64,000 nucleotides of DNA from Marinomonas ostreistagni. GTDB lineage: Bacteria; Pseudomonadota; Gammaproteobacteria; Pseudomonadales; Marinomonadaceae. A program made the position numbers and the translations under genes. The stretch lies in the NCBI RefSeq assembly GCF_016888445.1, contig NZ_JAFEKF010000002.1, positions 868,001-932,000 of the forward strand, in the 5' to 3' direction. Under the pieces are notes generated by a model. The model saw only the letters and a list, made by a program, of their open reading frames with translations. It was not told the origin of the DNA and did not search any database. This document shows positions 7,386 to 17,067 of the stretch, piece after piece. The stretch's first letter is position 1, and the number at the start of each line of letters is the position of its first letter.

Positions 7386-7523
7386 ATGGTGATGACAGTG
7401 TTAAAGCCCTTTTTTGTCGTGTTTTTTGCCCTAGTGTTAAGCGCTTGTGGTAACAAAGGTCCGTTGTATTTACCGGATCAGCCGACCGCCGAAGAGACTG
7501 CCACCACTACGAATCAGAATTGA
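7386..7523 (+). CDS. lptM: LptM (YifL-like) small lipoprotein
   Basis: A 45-residue lipoprotein. Residues 1-20 are a signal peptide with the lipobox LSAC (Cys21), followed by GNKGPLYLP, the hallmark of LptM/YifL, which assists disulfide maturation of the LptD-LptE lipopolysaccharide translocon. It lies immediately upstream of lysA, the conserved position in gammaproteobacteria; its TGA at 7521-7523 lies eight bases ahead of the lysA start. The start could also be the second ATG at 7392. No strong ribosome site is visible for either. Confidence 0.85.
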   Translation: MVMTVLKPFFVVFFALVLSACGNKGPLYLPDQPTAEETATTTNQN

Positions 7524-7531
7524 GGTATACC

Positions 7532-8785
7532 TTGTCTTTTTTTAATTACTCAGGTCAGCAACTACAGGCTGAAAACGTTTCCTTAGCAGATATCGCACAA
7601 CAATACGGCACACCTACGTATGTTTACTCACGTGCCGCGTTTGAGACTCACTATCAAGCGTATGCGGATGCGTTTGCTTCACACCCAACCCTGATTTGTT
7701 ACGCCGTGAAAGCGTGTTCAAATATTGCCATCCTAAACGTACTGGCGCGTCGCGGTGCGGGCTTTGATATCGTGTCAGTAGGTGAGCTTGAGCGTGTGTT
7801 ACGCGCCGGTGGTGATCCGAGTAAGGTGATGTTCTCAGGCGTAGCCAAACAAGAACACGAAATGCGCCGTGCGTTAGAAGTGGGCATTCACTGCTTCAAC
7901 GTTGAGTCAGAAGCCGAGTTGCATCGCCTGAACAAAGTGGCAGGTGAGCTTGGTAAGCAAGCGCCAGTGTCGCTACGTGTGAATCCTGATGTGGATGCCA
8001 AAACGCACCCTTACATCTCGACCGGTCTAAAAGACAATAAATTTGGTATCGATATCCAAGATGCAGTACGCATCTATGGCGTAGCGCACTCACTTGAAAA
8101 CCTGAACGTGATGGGCGTGGACTGCCACATTGGCTCGCAGCTAACCGAGCTACAACCCTTCTTGGATACCTTTGATCGCTTGATTGATTTGATTGATCAG
8201 TTGGCCGAGCAAGGCATCGAGATCAAACACCTTGATCTAGGTGGCGGTCTAGGTGTGCGTTACCGTGATGAAGTACCGCCAGAGCCAAAAGATTACGCTG
8301 CGCTATTGCTTGAAAAACTAGGTGATCGTCCACTTTCACTAGCGTTTGAGCCAGGTCGCTCGATCGCTGCCAATGCGGCTGTGATGTTGACTAAGGTTGA
8401 GTTCCTAAAATGCACCCCGCATAAAAACTTTGCCATCATTGATGGTGCGATGAACGATATGATTCGTCCTTCGCTGTATGGTGCTTGGATGGACATTGTC
8501 CAAGTTAACTTGGAAGCGACAGCAGAAGGTAAGCGAACTTATGACCTAGTTGGCCCGATTTGTGAAACCGGCGACTTCTTGGGTAAAGATCGTGAACTAG
8601 ACATTGAGCCAGGTGGTTTATTAGCCTTGTGTTCAGCAGGTGCCTACGGCTTTACCATGGCGTCCAATTACAACAGCCGTGGTCGCGCTGCGGAAGTGAT
8701 GGTTGATGGTGATAAAACCTACTTGATTCGTGAGCGCGAAGACATTGAGCATCAATTAGCTGGTGAGCAATTATTGCCTGCTTAA
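7532..8785 (+). CDS. lysA: Diaminopimelate decarboxylase
   Basis: PLP enzyme that decarboxylates meso-diaminopimelate to L-lysine, the last step of lysine synthesis. The 417 residues show the alanine-racemase-like barrel with the PLP lysine in CYAVKACSN, the glycine-rich phosphate loop LGGGLGVRY, the EPGRS motif, and the substrate-binding C-terminal region with [12 protein letters not shown] and the active-site cysteine in [11 protein letters not shown]. The TTG at 7532 is preferred: GAGGT lies five bases upstream and the conserved N-terminus (FNY...LQAENVSL) follows at once. A TTG at 7520 would overlap the lptM stop. First step of a cluster with dapF, the preceding enzyme of the same pathway. 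Confidence 0.95.
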   Translation: MSFFNYSGQQLQAENVSLADIAQQYGTPTYVYSRAAFETHYQAYADAFASHPTLICYAVKACSNIAILNVLARRGAGFDIVSVGELERVLRAGGDPSKVMFSGVAKQEHEMRRALEVGIHCFNVESEAELHRLNKVAGELGKQAPVSLRVNPDVDAKTHPYISTGLKDNKFGIDIQDAVRIYGVAHSLENLNVMGVDCHIGSQLTELQPFLDTFDRLIDLIDQLAEQGIEIKHLDLGGGLGVRYRDEVPPEPKDYAALLLEKLGDRPLSLAFEPGRSIAANAAVMLTKVEFLKCTPHKNFAIIDGAMNDMIRPSLYGAWMDIVQVNLEATAEGKRTYDLVGPICETGDFLGKDRELDIEPGGLLALCSAGAYGFTMASNYNSRGRAAEVMVDGDKTYLIREREDIEHQLAGEQLLPA

Positions 8786-8795
8786 GGAGCCTGAT

Positions 8796-9626
8796 GTGTT
8801 ATTAAAATTTACCAAAATGCATGGCCTTGGCAACGACTTTGTCGTAGTCGATGCGGTGTCACGCAAGGTGTACTTCAACAAAGCGCAGATTGAGCGCTTA
8901 GGTGATCGTTACCGCGGTATTGGCTTTGATCAATTGTTGGTGGTTGAGCCGCCTTCCAATCCTGATATGGATTTTCGCTACCGCATTTTTAACTGCGATG
9001 GCTCAGAAGTAGAGCATTGCGGCAATGGCGCCCGTTGTTTTGCCAAGTTCGTATTGGATCGAGAGTTGACCAATAAGCGCGTCATCAATGTTGAGACTAA
9101 GCGTGGCCAAATTCAGCTGAATGTCATGAATGACGGTCAAGTGTCCGTCGATATGGGTGAACCAAGCTTTATGCCTGACGACTTACCGTTTATTGCTGAT
9201 GGGGTACAAGAGCTTTATACGTTGGAAGCCGCTGGACAGACAGTCGAGCTTACGCCTGTATCCGTTGGCAACCCGCATGCGGTGATTCGTGTAGACGAAC
9301 TGAGCGATGAGATCGTACATACTGTTGGCCCTGTAGTGGAATGTCATGAGCGCTTCCCGAAAAACGTCAATGTGGGCTTTATGCAAGTCTTGTCTGCCGA
9401 TGAGGTGAATCTGCGTGTGTTTGAGCGCGGTGTGGGGGAAACGCAAGCTTGTGGTACAGGTGCCTGTGCGGCGGTCGTCGCTGGCATTAAGCAAGGCTGG
9501 CTAAATTCGCAAGTGTTGGTGCATCTACCAGGCGGTGATCTGCGTATCGAATGGCAAGGGCCAAGTCATCCGATTGTCATGACTGGGCCCGCCGAAAAAG
9601 TCTTTGAAGGACAAATTTATCTTTAA
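8796..9626 (+). CDS. dapF: Diaminopimelate epimerase
   Basis: Cofactor-independent enzyme that converts LL- to meso-diaminopimelate for lysine and peptidoglycan synthesis. The 276 residues carry both catalytic cysteines, in [16 protein letters not shown] (first half) and [11 protein letters not shown] (second half), and the start [12 protein letters not shown] of the fold. GTG at 8796 is chosen because AAGGAG lies six bases upstream and the domain begins with LLKFTKMHG; the frame continues upstream to 8763 inside lysA. It is ten bases downstream of lysA and twelve upstream of the DUF484 gene, so translation is probably coupled. Confidence 0.96.
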   Translation: MLLKFTKMHGLGNDFVVVDAVSRKVYFNKAQIERLGDRYRGIGFDQLLVVEPPSNPDMDFRYRIFNCDGSEVEHCGNGARCFAKFVLDRELTNKRVINVETKRGQIQLNVMNDGQVSVDMGEPSFMPDDLPFIADGVQELYTLEAAGQTVELTPVSVGNPHAVIRVDELSDEIVHTVGPVVECHERFPKNVNVGFMQVLSADEVNLRVFERGVGETQACGTGACAAVVAGIKQGWLNSQVLVHLPGGDLRIEWQGPSHPIVMTGPAEKVFEGQIYL

Positions 9627-9636
9627 GAGAGGTTCC

Positions 9637-10305
9637 ATGACGGAAGAGGAAGTCGTCCGCTATCTAAAAACAACGCCTGATTTCTTTGAGCGACATCCAG
9701 CGTTATTAGAGGAGTTGACTATTCCTCATCCGGTTCACGGTGGTGCTATCTCGCTGTTAGAGCGTCAGGTCTCTTTGTTACGTCAATCGACCGCGGATTA
9801 TCGTGGTGAGTTTGAGCGTCTAGTAGACATTGCACGCGAAAACGAAGCGATCATGAAAAAGAGTCGACGCTTAATTTTGAAGTGTCTAAGCTGCGAAAGC
9901 TTAGACGACTTTGCCGCCGTGGTCGAAGAAGTCATGCGGGAAGACTTTGCAGTCGATTATTTGTCGATGGTGCTGTTTACCGATGACACGCTCGACACGT
10001 CTATTCGCACGGCCAGCTGGGAGTCGTCTGAGCCGATTCTCAAAGAAATGCTGTTGCACTCAGGTTGCTATTGCGGCGTCTTATCGGTGGCCGAGTCAGA
10101 ATTCTTATTTGCTGGGCAAAGTCGCTCGGTGATGTCATCAGCCGTGCTACCGTTAGTATCCTTAGAGAATGGCCAAGTGGTATATCATGGCGTGCTCGCG
10201 TTAGGTTCGAATCGCTTAAATCACTTCGATAAAGACAAGGGCGCACTCTTCTTAGATTATTTCTCCGATTTGCTCAGTGCACTTTTACTTAGGTTATTAC
10301 CATGA
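9637..10305 (+). CDS. DUF484 family (GAF-like) protein
   Basis: A 222-residue cytoplasmic protein of the DUF484/YigA family. The N-terminal signature is YLKTTPDFFERHPALLEELTIPHP, followed by a short coiled-coil segment (SLLERQVSLLRQ) and a GAF-like domain. Function is unknown; the gene nearly always stands between dapF and xerC in gammaproteobacteria. Here it is followed directly by the HAD phosphatase gene with a four-base overlap, and xerC is absent. The ATG at 9637 is preceded by AGAGG; the frame extends upstream into dapF. Confidence 0.85.
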   Translation: MTEEEVVRYLKTTPDFFERHPALLEELTIPHPVHGGAISLLERQVSLLRQSTADYRGEFERLVDIARENEAIMKKSRRLILKCLSCESLDDFAAVVEEVMREDFAVDYLSMVLFTDDTLDTSIRTASWESSEPILKEMLLHSGCYCGVLSVAESEFLFAGQSRSVMSSAVLPLVSLENGQVVYHGVLALGSNRLNHFDKDKGALFLDYFSDLLSALLLRLLP

Positions 10306-11015
10306 AAACTCTGATTTCTTTCGACTTGGACAACACCCTATGGGATGTGGATCCAACTCTCGCACGAGCAGAGCACGCCATGGAAAAATGGTTTGATGAC
10401 CATTTTCCAGGCTTTGCCGAACAGTTTTATACGCCAACTATGGATCCTTTAAAGTATGAGATCTATGAGTTGTACCCTGAGATTAAACATGATGTAACTA
10501 AGGTACGCTTGGCGCAGTATCAAGTTGCTCTAGAGCGCTATGGTTTGCCAAGCGAAGAAGCAAAGCAGCGAGCAGAGCAGGCGTTTAATGTGTTTTACGA
10601 CTGGCGTCAGCGTATTGATTTGTACCCCGATGTGCATCCGACGTTGACTAAGCTGTCTGAGCGCTATGAATTGGCCGCTTTGACCAATGGCAACGCCGAT
10701 GTATTCCATAAGTTCATCTCTTTGGATCATTACTTTAAAACCGTGATTCGTGCCGACAAAGAAGGCATCGCTAAGCCCGATGCAGAGATTTTTCAGCGTT
10801 TGGCGGAGCGCGCGGATGTGCCGATGGAGCGTATTATTCACGTTGGCGACCACCCGATCGATGATGTGCAAGGGGCGGTAAACGCTGGGGCTCGTGCGGT
10901 TTGGTTTAACCGCCATGGTGCTCGCCGCTGGCGCTCTGAGTGGTCAGTGACGCCAGATGCCGAAGTGCATTCGTTGCCGGAGTTGGTGGCGCTGTTGGAA
11001 GACATGACGTTATAG
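10302..11015 (+). CDS. HAD-superfamily hydrolase (YigB-like)
   Basis: A 237-residue phosphatase with all HAD motifs: motif I SFDLDNTLWD (nucleophile Asp and acid/base Asp), motif II LTNGN, motif III lysine in GIAKPDAEIF, and motif IV HVGDHPIDDVQGA. The alpha-helical cap after motif I marks a C1-cap, HAD-IA type. The E. coli homologue at this locus, YigB, dephosphorylates FMN and the riboflavin precursor aminoribitylaminopyrimidine phosphate, so a flavin-related role is possible but not shown. The ATG overlaps the end of the DUF484 gene by four bases (ATGA), which indicates translational coupling. Confidence 0.88.
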   Translation: MKTLISFDLDNTLWDVDPTLARAEHAMEKWFDDHFPGFAEQFYTPTMDPLKYEIYELYPEIKHDVTKVRLAQYQVALERYGLPSEEAKQRAEQAFNVFYDWRQRIDLYPDVHPTLTKLSERYELAALTNGNADVFHKFISLDHYFKTVIRADKEGIAKPDAEIFQRLAERADVPMERIIHVGDHPIDDVQGAVNAGARAVWFNRHGARRWRSEWSVTPDAEVHSLPELVALLEDMTL

Positions 11016-11116
11016 CGTTTTGCTATCAGCGCGGTTAAGTATTCTGATTTTTAAGCGCTGAGATTAGTGATACACTAGATCACATTAAAGAAATAACCGA
11101 ATTTAAGGATTTAGCA

Positions 11117-11443
11117 ATGAGCGAAAATATCGTAAACGTAACTGATGCTCAGTTCGAAGAAGAAGTTCTAAAATCTGACCTACCTGTGATCGTAGACTTT
11201 TGGGCACCTTGGTGTGGTCCTTGTAAAATGATCGCGCCGGTTCTTGAAGACGTTGCTCAAGAATACGCAGGTCGTGTTAAAGTTGTTAAAATCAACGTTG
11301 ATGAAAATACTGAAACAGCACCTAAGTACAATGTACGTGGTATCCCAACACTGCTTGTTATCAAAGGTGGTGAAGTGGCTGCGACTAAAGTAGGCGCTGT
11401 ATCAAAATCACAACTGATCGAGTTTGTTGACAGCGCACTATAA
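11117..11443 (+). CDS. trxA: Thioredoxin 1
   Basis: A 108-residue cytoplasmic dithiol reductase. The active site is [10 protein letters not shown] at about residues 31-40; the cis-proline loop is RGIPTLL, and the buried Asp lies in VIVDFWAPW. It donates electrons to ribonucleotide reductase, methionine sulfoxide reductases and other partners. It is transcribed alone, with a strong terminator 22 bases downstream, rather than being followed by rho as in many relatives. Codon use is biased toward highly expressed genes. Confidence 0.97.
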   Translation: MSENIVNVTDAQFEEEVLKSDLPVIVDFWAPWCGPCKMIAPVLEDVAQEYAGRVKVVKINVDENTETAPKYNVRGIPTLLVIKGGEVAATKVGAVSKSQLIEFVDSAL

Positions 11444-11463
11444 TCCGCTGACACAATCGAATT

Positions 11464-11492
11464 TAAAAAGCCGCCTTAGGGCGGCTTTTTTG
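11464..11492 (+). terminator. Terminator between trxA and the M23 peptidase gene
   Basis: GCCGCC-TTAG-GGCGGC hairpin flanked by A5 and T6. The symmetry lets it serve both convergent genes. Confidence 0.92.
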
Positions 11493-11499
11493 TGCCTGC

Positions 11500-12825
11500 T
11501 CAGCGGCGTAAGCGTGATAGGGCTTGATTGAACGCTGGCGAATGGCGCTGTGTAAAACGCTGCATGGTTTGCTGTGCGTAGGGTAAAAAGGTGCGCAGCT
11601 CCTGCTGATTCATCGGGCTATCATTTGGAATAGTGATGGTCTCAGGGTCTTGATGTTGGCCATTAATGCGAAACTCGTAATGCAAGTGTGGTCCTGTGGC
11701 CCAGCCGGTCTCCCCGACGAAGGCAATCACTTGTCCTTGGCGCACGTCACGGCCTGCAATCATTTGCTCGGCAAACCCATTTAGGTGAGCGTAAAGCGTA
11801 CTAAAGCCATGCCCGTGATCAACGATAATAGTGTTGCCGTAGCCGGTCATCTGCCCCACAAATGTTAATGTGCCATCGCCTGCACTTTGTACTTCGGTGC
11901 CGGTCGGTGCGGCATAGTCCGCTCCTTGATGAGGCCGTGTGGTTTTGAAGATTGGATGTAAGCGGTGTGGGTTAAACGGTGATGAAATGCGTGTGAAGTC
12001 GACGGGTGTACGAATAAACGCTTTGCGTAGCGACAAACCGTCTACGGTAAAATAATCAGTACGTTTTTGTGTGTCATAACGTAGTGCCTCAAATACGCGG
12101 CCGTTGTTAATAAATTGCGCCACTTGAATGTCGCCGTAGCCCACCACATCGCCTTCTACTTCCTGTACTTCGTAGACCAGCGCAAAGCGGTCGCCTTGGC
12201 GAATGTCTAAAGCAAAATCAATGTCCCAACGGAAGATGTCCGTCAGTTGAAAGAGGATCTTGTCCGGAATGCCTGCATTGGCGCCATCGACAAACAGTGA
12301 TGTTTGAATCGAGACTTCTTTGTAGAGTCGTTCAGTGCTAACTGGCACCTTGTGTGTTTCAAATCGAAAAGCGCCACCGCCATAGGTGAATTCGTAGCGT
12401 TCGGTGCGATTAGGGGTAAGTATGACCTTTTTGAGGTCCTGTGATGGCATCGCAACAGTGACTTCTAAGGTCTGATTGGGTTGCAGACGACTAAAGACTT
12501 GATCTTCATCCGCACGAATCAGCATGGCGATTTGACGATTGCTGATGCCTAAGCGATCCAGAATACGCGATAAAGAATCTCCTTCTTGTAGTACAAAAGT
12601 GGTGGATTCTAACGTTTGTTCTTGTTTTTGTAGATGCTCGGGCGTAGCGACAGTTTGCGGCTCAGGAATGGGTCCCGCACTGGCCGACGATGAGGTTGGT
12701 GTGGTGCTATTGGTTTGTGTGGATACCAAAGGTTGTGTGCTAGGCCAAAACAACAGACTCGCCCCAGCCAAGACAAAAATACATGAGGCAACGAGTAAGC
12801 TTTTTGGTAAGCGTGATTTGTTCAC
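11500..12825 (-). CDS. M23 family zinc endopeptidase (MepM-like)
   Basis: A 441-residue envelope protein: N-terminal membrane anchor (residues about 8-28), a Ser/Thr/Pro-rich linker, an OapA/LysM-like segment (VLQEGDSLSRILDRLGIS), a central domain of about 150 residues, then an M23 peptidase domain (about 290-395). Zinc ligands and catalytic residues are intact: HQGADYAAP (HxxxD), the histidine in YAHLNGF and GPHLHYEFR (HxH). It should cut peptide cross-links in peptidoglycan to allow wall growth. It is divergent from tyrS, the usual location in this group, where anmK often follows; anmK is not seen here. Confidence 0.9.
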   Translation of the reverse strand: MNKSRLPKSLLVASCIFVLAGASLLFWPSTQPLVSTQTNSTTPTSSSASAGPIPEPQTVATPEHLQKQEQTLESTTFVLQEGDSLSRILDRLGISNRQIAMLIRADEDQVFSRLQPNQTLEVTVAMPSQDLKKVILTPNRTERYEFTYGGGAFRFETHKVPVSTERLYKEVSIQTSLFVDGANAGIPDKILFQLTDIFRWDIDFALDIRQGDRFALVYEVQEVEGDVVGYGDIQVAQFINNGRVFEALRYDTQKRTDYFTVDGLSLRKAFIRTPVDFTRISSPFNPHRLHPIFKTTRPHQGADYAAPTGTEVQSAGDGTLTFVGQMTGYGNTIIVDHGHGFSTLYAHLNGFAEQMIAGRDVRQGQVIAFVGETGWATGPHLHYEFRINGQHQDPETITIPNDSPMNQQELRTFLPYAQQTMQRFTQRHSPAFNQALSRLRR

Positions 12826-12928
12826 TTTTTGGCGTCCATTTTCATTACAAAGCCGTGTAATCCTATCAACTAAGTGGCTATAATTGAACGCTAAATATTT
12901 TCACTCAACTAGGATTTGGATCTACACA

Positions 12929-14233
12929 ATGACACAACAAAACCTCGACCTATTAGCTGATTTGCAAGCTCGTGGGCTAATCGCTCAAATGACATCTGAA
13001 GAAGAGCTGCGCGCTCACTTGTCATCCGGTCGTCGTACTTTGTATTGTGGCTTCGATCCAACCGCTGACAGTCTACACCTTGGTCACTTGGTGCCGCTAT
13101 TAGTACTGAAACGCTGCCAAGATGCGGGTCATAACCCGATTGCCTTAGTTGGTGGCGCAACAGGTATGATCGGCGACCCAAGCTTTAAAGCAGCCGAGCG
13201 TTCATTAAACACCTCTGATGTGGTGGGCGACTGGGCGAATAAGATCAAAGGTCAAGTGAGTCAGTTTATTGCCTTTGAAGGCGTCGATAACCCAGCACGC
13301 GTGGTCAATAACCTAGACTGGACCGGGGAAATGAATGTGATCGATTTCTTGCGTGAAATCGGTAAGCACTTCTCGGTTAACGCTATGATTAACAAAGAGT
13401 CAGTGCAGCAACGTCTGAATCGCGAAGGTTCAGGTATCTCTTTCACTGAGTTCTCTTACGCCTTGCTGCAAGGCATGGACTTCGCTGAGCTGAATCGTCA
13501 GTACGACTGTACCTTGCAGGTTGGTGGTAGTGACCAGTGGGGCAACATTGTTGGTGGTATCGACTTGTCTCGTCGTCAAAACCAAGCGCAAACGTTCGGT
13601 TTGACCGTACCTTTGGTGACCAAATCAGACGGCACTAAATTTGGTAAAACGGAGTCGGGTGCGGTATGGCTTGATTCGAGCAAGACGAGCCAGTACTCAT
13701 TCTACCAATTCTGGCTTGGCACCGCGGATGCTGACGTCTACAAATTCTTGAAGTACTTCACTTTCTTATCGATTGAAGAAATTGATGCGATTGAAAAGGC
13801 CGATCAAGAAAACGGCGGTAAGCCACAAGCACAGGCGATCCTAGCCCGTGAAGCGACGCGTTTGGTACACGGTGAAGAAGGTCTAGCCGCAGCAGAACGT
13901 ATTACTCAAGCGCTATTTAGCGGTGAAACAGATCAGCTAAGTGAGCAAGATCTTGAGCAGATCCAGCTAGACGGTCTGCCAAGCAGCTCATTGGCAGGTA
14001 TCGATCTTGCTGACACGCCACTGACAACGTTACTTGCGGATGCAGGTCTGGCTGCTAGCGGTAAACAAGTAAAAGATGCATTGCAGCGTAACTCTGTCAT
14101 CGTTAATGGTGTCGCTAAGGGGATGGACGATAACATGGCTGCTGCTGAGATCTTTACCGCAGAGAATGGCTATTACGGCAAATACTTCTTGGTCAAACTG
14201 GGCAAGAAGAAACACCATTTATTTGCTCTGTAA
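12929..14233 (+). CDS. tyrS: Tyrosyl-tRNA synthetase
   Basis: Class I aminoacyl-tRNA synthetase that charges tRNA-Tyr. The HIGH motif appears as LHLGH (in [15 protein letters not shown]) and the KMSKS motif as KFGKT, both as in E. coli TyrS. Tyrosine-binding residues lie in [12 protein letters not shown] and GGSDQWGNI. The C-terminal S4-like RNA-binding domain starts near [14 protein letters not shown]. At 434 residues it is slightly longer than the E. coli enzyme. The ATG at 12929 is chosen because the conserved N-terminus follows; the frame runs upstream to 12884. Confidence 0.97.
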   Translation: MTQQNLDLLADLQARGLIAQMTSEEELRAHLSSGRRTLYCGFDPTADSLHLGHLVPLLVLKRCQDAGHNPIALVGGATGMIGDPSFKAAERSLNTSDVVGDWANKIKGQVSQFIAFEGVDNPARVVNNLDWTGEMNVIDFLREIGKHFSVNAMINKESVQQRLNREGSGISFTEFSYALLQGMDFAELNRQYDCTLQVGGSDQWGNIVGGIDLSRRQNQAQTFGLTVPLVTKSDGTKFGKTESGAVWLDSSKTSQYSFYQFWLGTADADVYKFLKYFTFLSIEEIDAIEKADQENGGKPQAQAILAREATRLVHGEEGLAAAERITQALFSGETDQLSEQDLEQIQLDGLPSSSLAGIDLADTPLTTLLADAGLAASGKQVKDALQRNSVIVNGVAKGMDDNMAAAEIFTAENGYYGKYFLVKLGKKKHHLFAL

Positions 14234-14253
14234 GCCGCTTGGTTTATCGTGTT

Positions 14254-14280
14254 AAAGGCGCTTCGGCGCCTTTTCTGTTT
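14254..14280 (+). terminator. Terminator of tyrS
   Basis: AAAGGCGC-TTCG-GCGCCTTT hairpin with a stable UUCG loop, followed by TCTGTTT, 21 bases after the tyrS stop and ahead of tilS. Confidence 0.9.
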
Positions 14281-14305
14281 GTAACGCCTGAGAAAGAGAC
14301 AGTGC

Positions 14306-15553
14306 ATGATTGATATCGACTTCGAGCGTATTGAGTGCTTACTTGGCGCGCACGGGAAAGTATGGGTTGCGCTAAGCGGCGGTGTGGATTCGATGGTGCT
14401 GCTGTACTTGTTGACCCATCAAGCCCCTTCGACACTGCGCCAGCGTGTCATGGCAGTGCACGTGCATCATGGTTTAAGTGAGCAGGCCGATGCTTGGCTG
14501 CGCCATTGTCAGCAGGTATGTGCGGACTGGCAGATACCTTTTGTCAGCGAGTGTGTGCAGGTCGAGCAGGGCGCTTCGGTTGAGGATCAGGCGCGACAAA
14601 AACGCTATCAAGTATTCGAGCAGTATGTTCAAGCGGGCGATGTGTTGCTGCAAGGTCATCATGCCAACGATCAAGCTGAAACACTGTTATTTAGGCTTGA
14701 GCGCGGCTGCGGCTGGCGTGGTATTCAGGGCATCCCAGAGCATCGCGAGCTGGGAGATGCTGTTATTGTTCGACCCTTACTCAATACGCCACGGGCACAG
14801 ATAGAAGCGTTCGCACGGCAGCACCATGTATCTTGGGTAGAAGATGAGTCGAATGACGATGCGCGTTTTCGCCGCAACTTTTTACGTCATCAAGTGCTTG
14901 CGCCTTGGCAGCACAACAACGGCCAAGTAGTGGAGCGCATCGCACAGAGTGTCACGCGCTTACAAAGTGAAGCGCAGGTACTGGAGCGCTTAGTGCAAGA
15001 CAGCTTAGCTGGCTTTATCGACGCCGATGGTGGACTGCTGCTCACCAAGCTTCCTGAGGACGAGCGAGGTTTTTGGCTTACCACTTATTTAGCACAGCAA
15101 GGTATTGGTGTGACACAACATCAACAAGCCGCTTTAGTACAAATGTTTTTTAGTCATCAAGCGAAGCGTCCGCAGTACCAAAGTGCTGACTATCGACTGA
15201 TAAGGTTTCAGGATGTGCTGTATGTGTTACCTAAGGCACAGATAGTGTCTGAACAGACGCTGGCCGCTGATACTTGGCTGGAGCGCCCGTTTGATCGCCT
15301 TTACTGTGATCAAACAGTACTGATTCGATCTCGACCAGAGGGAATTCAACTACGCATGAATAATGGCCGTCATCGTCCGCTAAAAAAATGGTTACAGGAT
15401 CAAAAGATCCCTAGCTGGTGGCGTGAGCAATTGCCTTATATTTTTTGTGATCAGACCTTGGTCGCGATCGGCGATCTTTGGCAACACCCTGATTGGCAGG
15501 GCAAAGTGATTTGGCAGCGTAATGGTGCTTTGGTGTGGCCTTCGAATACCTAA
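14306..15553 (+). CDS. tilS: tRNA(Ile)-lysidine synthetase
   Basis: A 415-residue N-type ATP pyrophosphatase that converts C34 of the CAU-anticodon isoleucine tRNA to lysidine, so that it reads AUA. The PP-loop motif is SGGVDSMV (about residues 24-31). The family region GHHANDQAETLLFRLERGCG and the substrate-binding segment EDESNDDARFRRNFLRH follow. The C-terminal tRNA-binding domain includes GRHRPLKKWLQDQKIPSWWRE. Essential in most bacteria. It is flanked by terminators on both sides, so it is probably transcribed from its own promoter in the short gap after tyrS. Confidence 0.96.
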   Translation: MIDIDFERIECLLGAHGKVWVALSGGVDSMVLLYLLTHQAPSTLRQRVMAVHVHHGLSEQADAWLRHCQQVCADWQIPFVSECVQVEQGASVEDQARQKRYQVFEQYVQAGDVLLQGHHANDQAETLLFRLERGCGWRGIQGIPEHRELGDAVIVRPLLNTPRAQIEAFARQHHVSWVEDESNDDARFRRNFLRHQVLAPWQHNNGQVVERIAQSVTRLQSEAQVLERLVQDSLAGFIDADGGLLLTKLPEDERGFWLTTYLAQQGIGVTQHQQAALVQMFFSHQAKRPQYQSADYRLIRFQDVLYVLPKAQIVSEQTLAADTWLERPFDRLYCDQTVLIRSRPEGIQLRMNNGRHRPLKKWLQDQKIPSWWREQLPYIFCDQTLVAIGDLWQHPDWQGKVIWQRNGALVWPSNT

Positions 15554-15570
15554 CTTTTCAATATCTAAAA

Positions 15571-15598
15571 TAAAGCCCAGCGAGTAGCTGGGCTTTTT
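15571..15598. terminator. Bidirectional terminator between tilS and fadL
   Basis: AAAGCCCAGC-GAGTA-GCTGGGCTTT hairpin with T5 on the plus strand and an A-rich left flank that gives T residues on the minus strand. Confidence 0.9.
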
Positions 15599-15623
15599 GA
15601 TTGGAATGCTTGTTTAACAATAC

Positions 15624-16877
15624 TTAGAAAGATCGACTGTATTGCAGACCCAAAAGAATTGCATTTGCATGTGTCGTACCATTAATTGATGAAACATTCG
15701 TACTAGGGTTCCCTGGATTAGGTGTGTTTTCTGTAACGTTCACATCTTCTCCTAGCAAGTAGGTCGCTCCAAAATCGATACTGCTGACATCATCAGGTTT
15801 GTATGTGAACCCAGCAGAGAGCCATTGACGATCCGAGTCAGGTACAGCAATCGAGCGTACTTGATCTTGAGCACTAGTATCATACATATAGCCAGCACGC
15901 AGCTCCCATGCATCGTTCATATAGTAAGTGCCACCGATGGCATAATGCCATGCGTCTTGCCAGCTGTACTCTTTAATGTTTCCTGTTTTTTCTGCTTTTA
16001 AAGTGTCGAATTCTGACCATTCAATAAACTGAATACTGTAATGAATGGCATACTTGGGTGATAAGCGATGATAGCCGGAGAATTCCGCCATATCAGGAAG
16101 TGGCATTAAGACTGTATCTTCTATAGCAGTTGCCGTGGGGGCTGATGGGTTGAACCGGTAAACATCCCCATCAGCTTCAATTTCAGGGCTGTAGTGGTAA
16201 TCAAAACCGAAGCGGTGATTTTTGTTTACTTCATACATCGCGCCTACATTCCAGCCTAAAGCCCAGCCATCTGCCTCAATGTCGAGAACATCTCGGCCGC
16301 CGCTGTAAGCTGTATCAGGTCTAGTGAATGTACCTTTTCCGTAAATAGCATCTAGACCTGCACCAAGAGATACTGCAGGAGTGATTTTGTATGATCCCAC
16401 TAAGCCTAGGTTAAGGCTTTTAACATCGGTTTTGCCGCCGTACTCTTTGCCAGCGTAATCGTCGCTGAACTCAGTCTTGGTTCCAAAATTAGAATAGGCG
16501 CTGAAACCCCAAGCAAACTTGTCATTTATAGGCTGAATGTAATAGAAATTGGGAACTAAGGATGTGTCTCCTACCGAGTTTGTATCTGCATTAGCCGTCC
16601 CCCCTAGTCCGGAATATGTAGAATCTTTTACTTCAATATCTGTCGTTATGGTTTCAAAGCCAACTGATAGAGCTGGTTGCTTGAAAAGTGACATCGCCGC
16701 TGGGTTGCGAGCGATGACTGAAGCGTTATCGCCAATAACGCCATCACCCGCAAAGGCACGGCCGAGGCCAGTCGCTGACTGGGCGTTAAGTTGAAACCCT
16801 GCTGCATAGAGTTGCGAAGCAGAAAGGGCAATGGTGGTTGCGATGAGTGTTTTTTTTAATGGTTGCAGCGAAGTCAT
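15624..16877 (-). CDS. FadL-type outer-membrane long-chain fatty acid transporter
   Basis: A 417-residue outer-membrane beta-barrel of the OmpP1/FadL/TodX family. The signal peptide ends near SQLYAA, and the mature N-terminus is GFQLNAQSATGLGRAFAGDG, the plug-domain signature with its NPA motif (ARNPAAMSLF). The C-terminus ends in aromatic YSRSF, as expected for Bam-dependent insertion. The substrate may be fatty acids, alkanes or aromatics; it cannot be narrowed. ATG at 16877 has AAGGAA six bases upstream. Monocistronic between the tilS/fadL terminator and the divergent DUF6482 gene. Confidence 0.92.
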   Translation of the reverse strand: MTSLQPLKKTLIATTIALSASQLYAAGFQLNAQSATGLGRAFAGDGVIGDNASVIARNPAAMSLFKQPALSVGFETITTDIEVKDSTYSGLGGTANADTNSVGDTSLVPNFYYIQPINDKFAWGFSAYSNFGTKTEFSDDYAGKEYGGKTDVKSLNLGLVGSYKITPAVSLGAGLDAIYGKGTFTRPDTAYSGGRDVLDIEADGWALGWNVGAMYEVNKNHRFGFDYHYSPEIEADGDVYRFNPSAPTATAIEDTVLMPLPDMAEFSGYHRLSPKYAIHYSIQFIEWSEFDTLKAEKTGNIKEYSWQDAWHYAIGGTYYMNDAWELRAGYMYDTSAQDQVRSIAVPDSDRQWLSAGFTYKPDDVSSIDFGATYLLGEDVNVTENTPNPGNPSTNVSSINGTTHANAILLGLQYSRSF

Positions 16878-17067
16878 CTTGGGTTCCTTATTGTTATCGT
16901 TCATGACGTGCCGAAATCGACTCGGTCTAGTTGTCTACTGAACATAGTTCGCTTTGTAAGCGGTTTCCATGTAATAAAGCGGCTTTATTTGTTGCATATT
17001 CGTTCAAAAATAGTCATCTGTTCAACCTATTTGTACGTAAGTTTTACAACTCAGTAGGAGGTGGATG

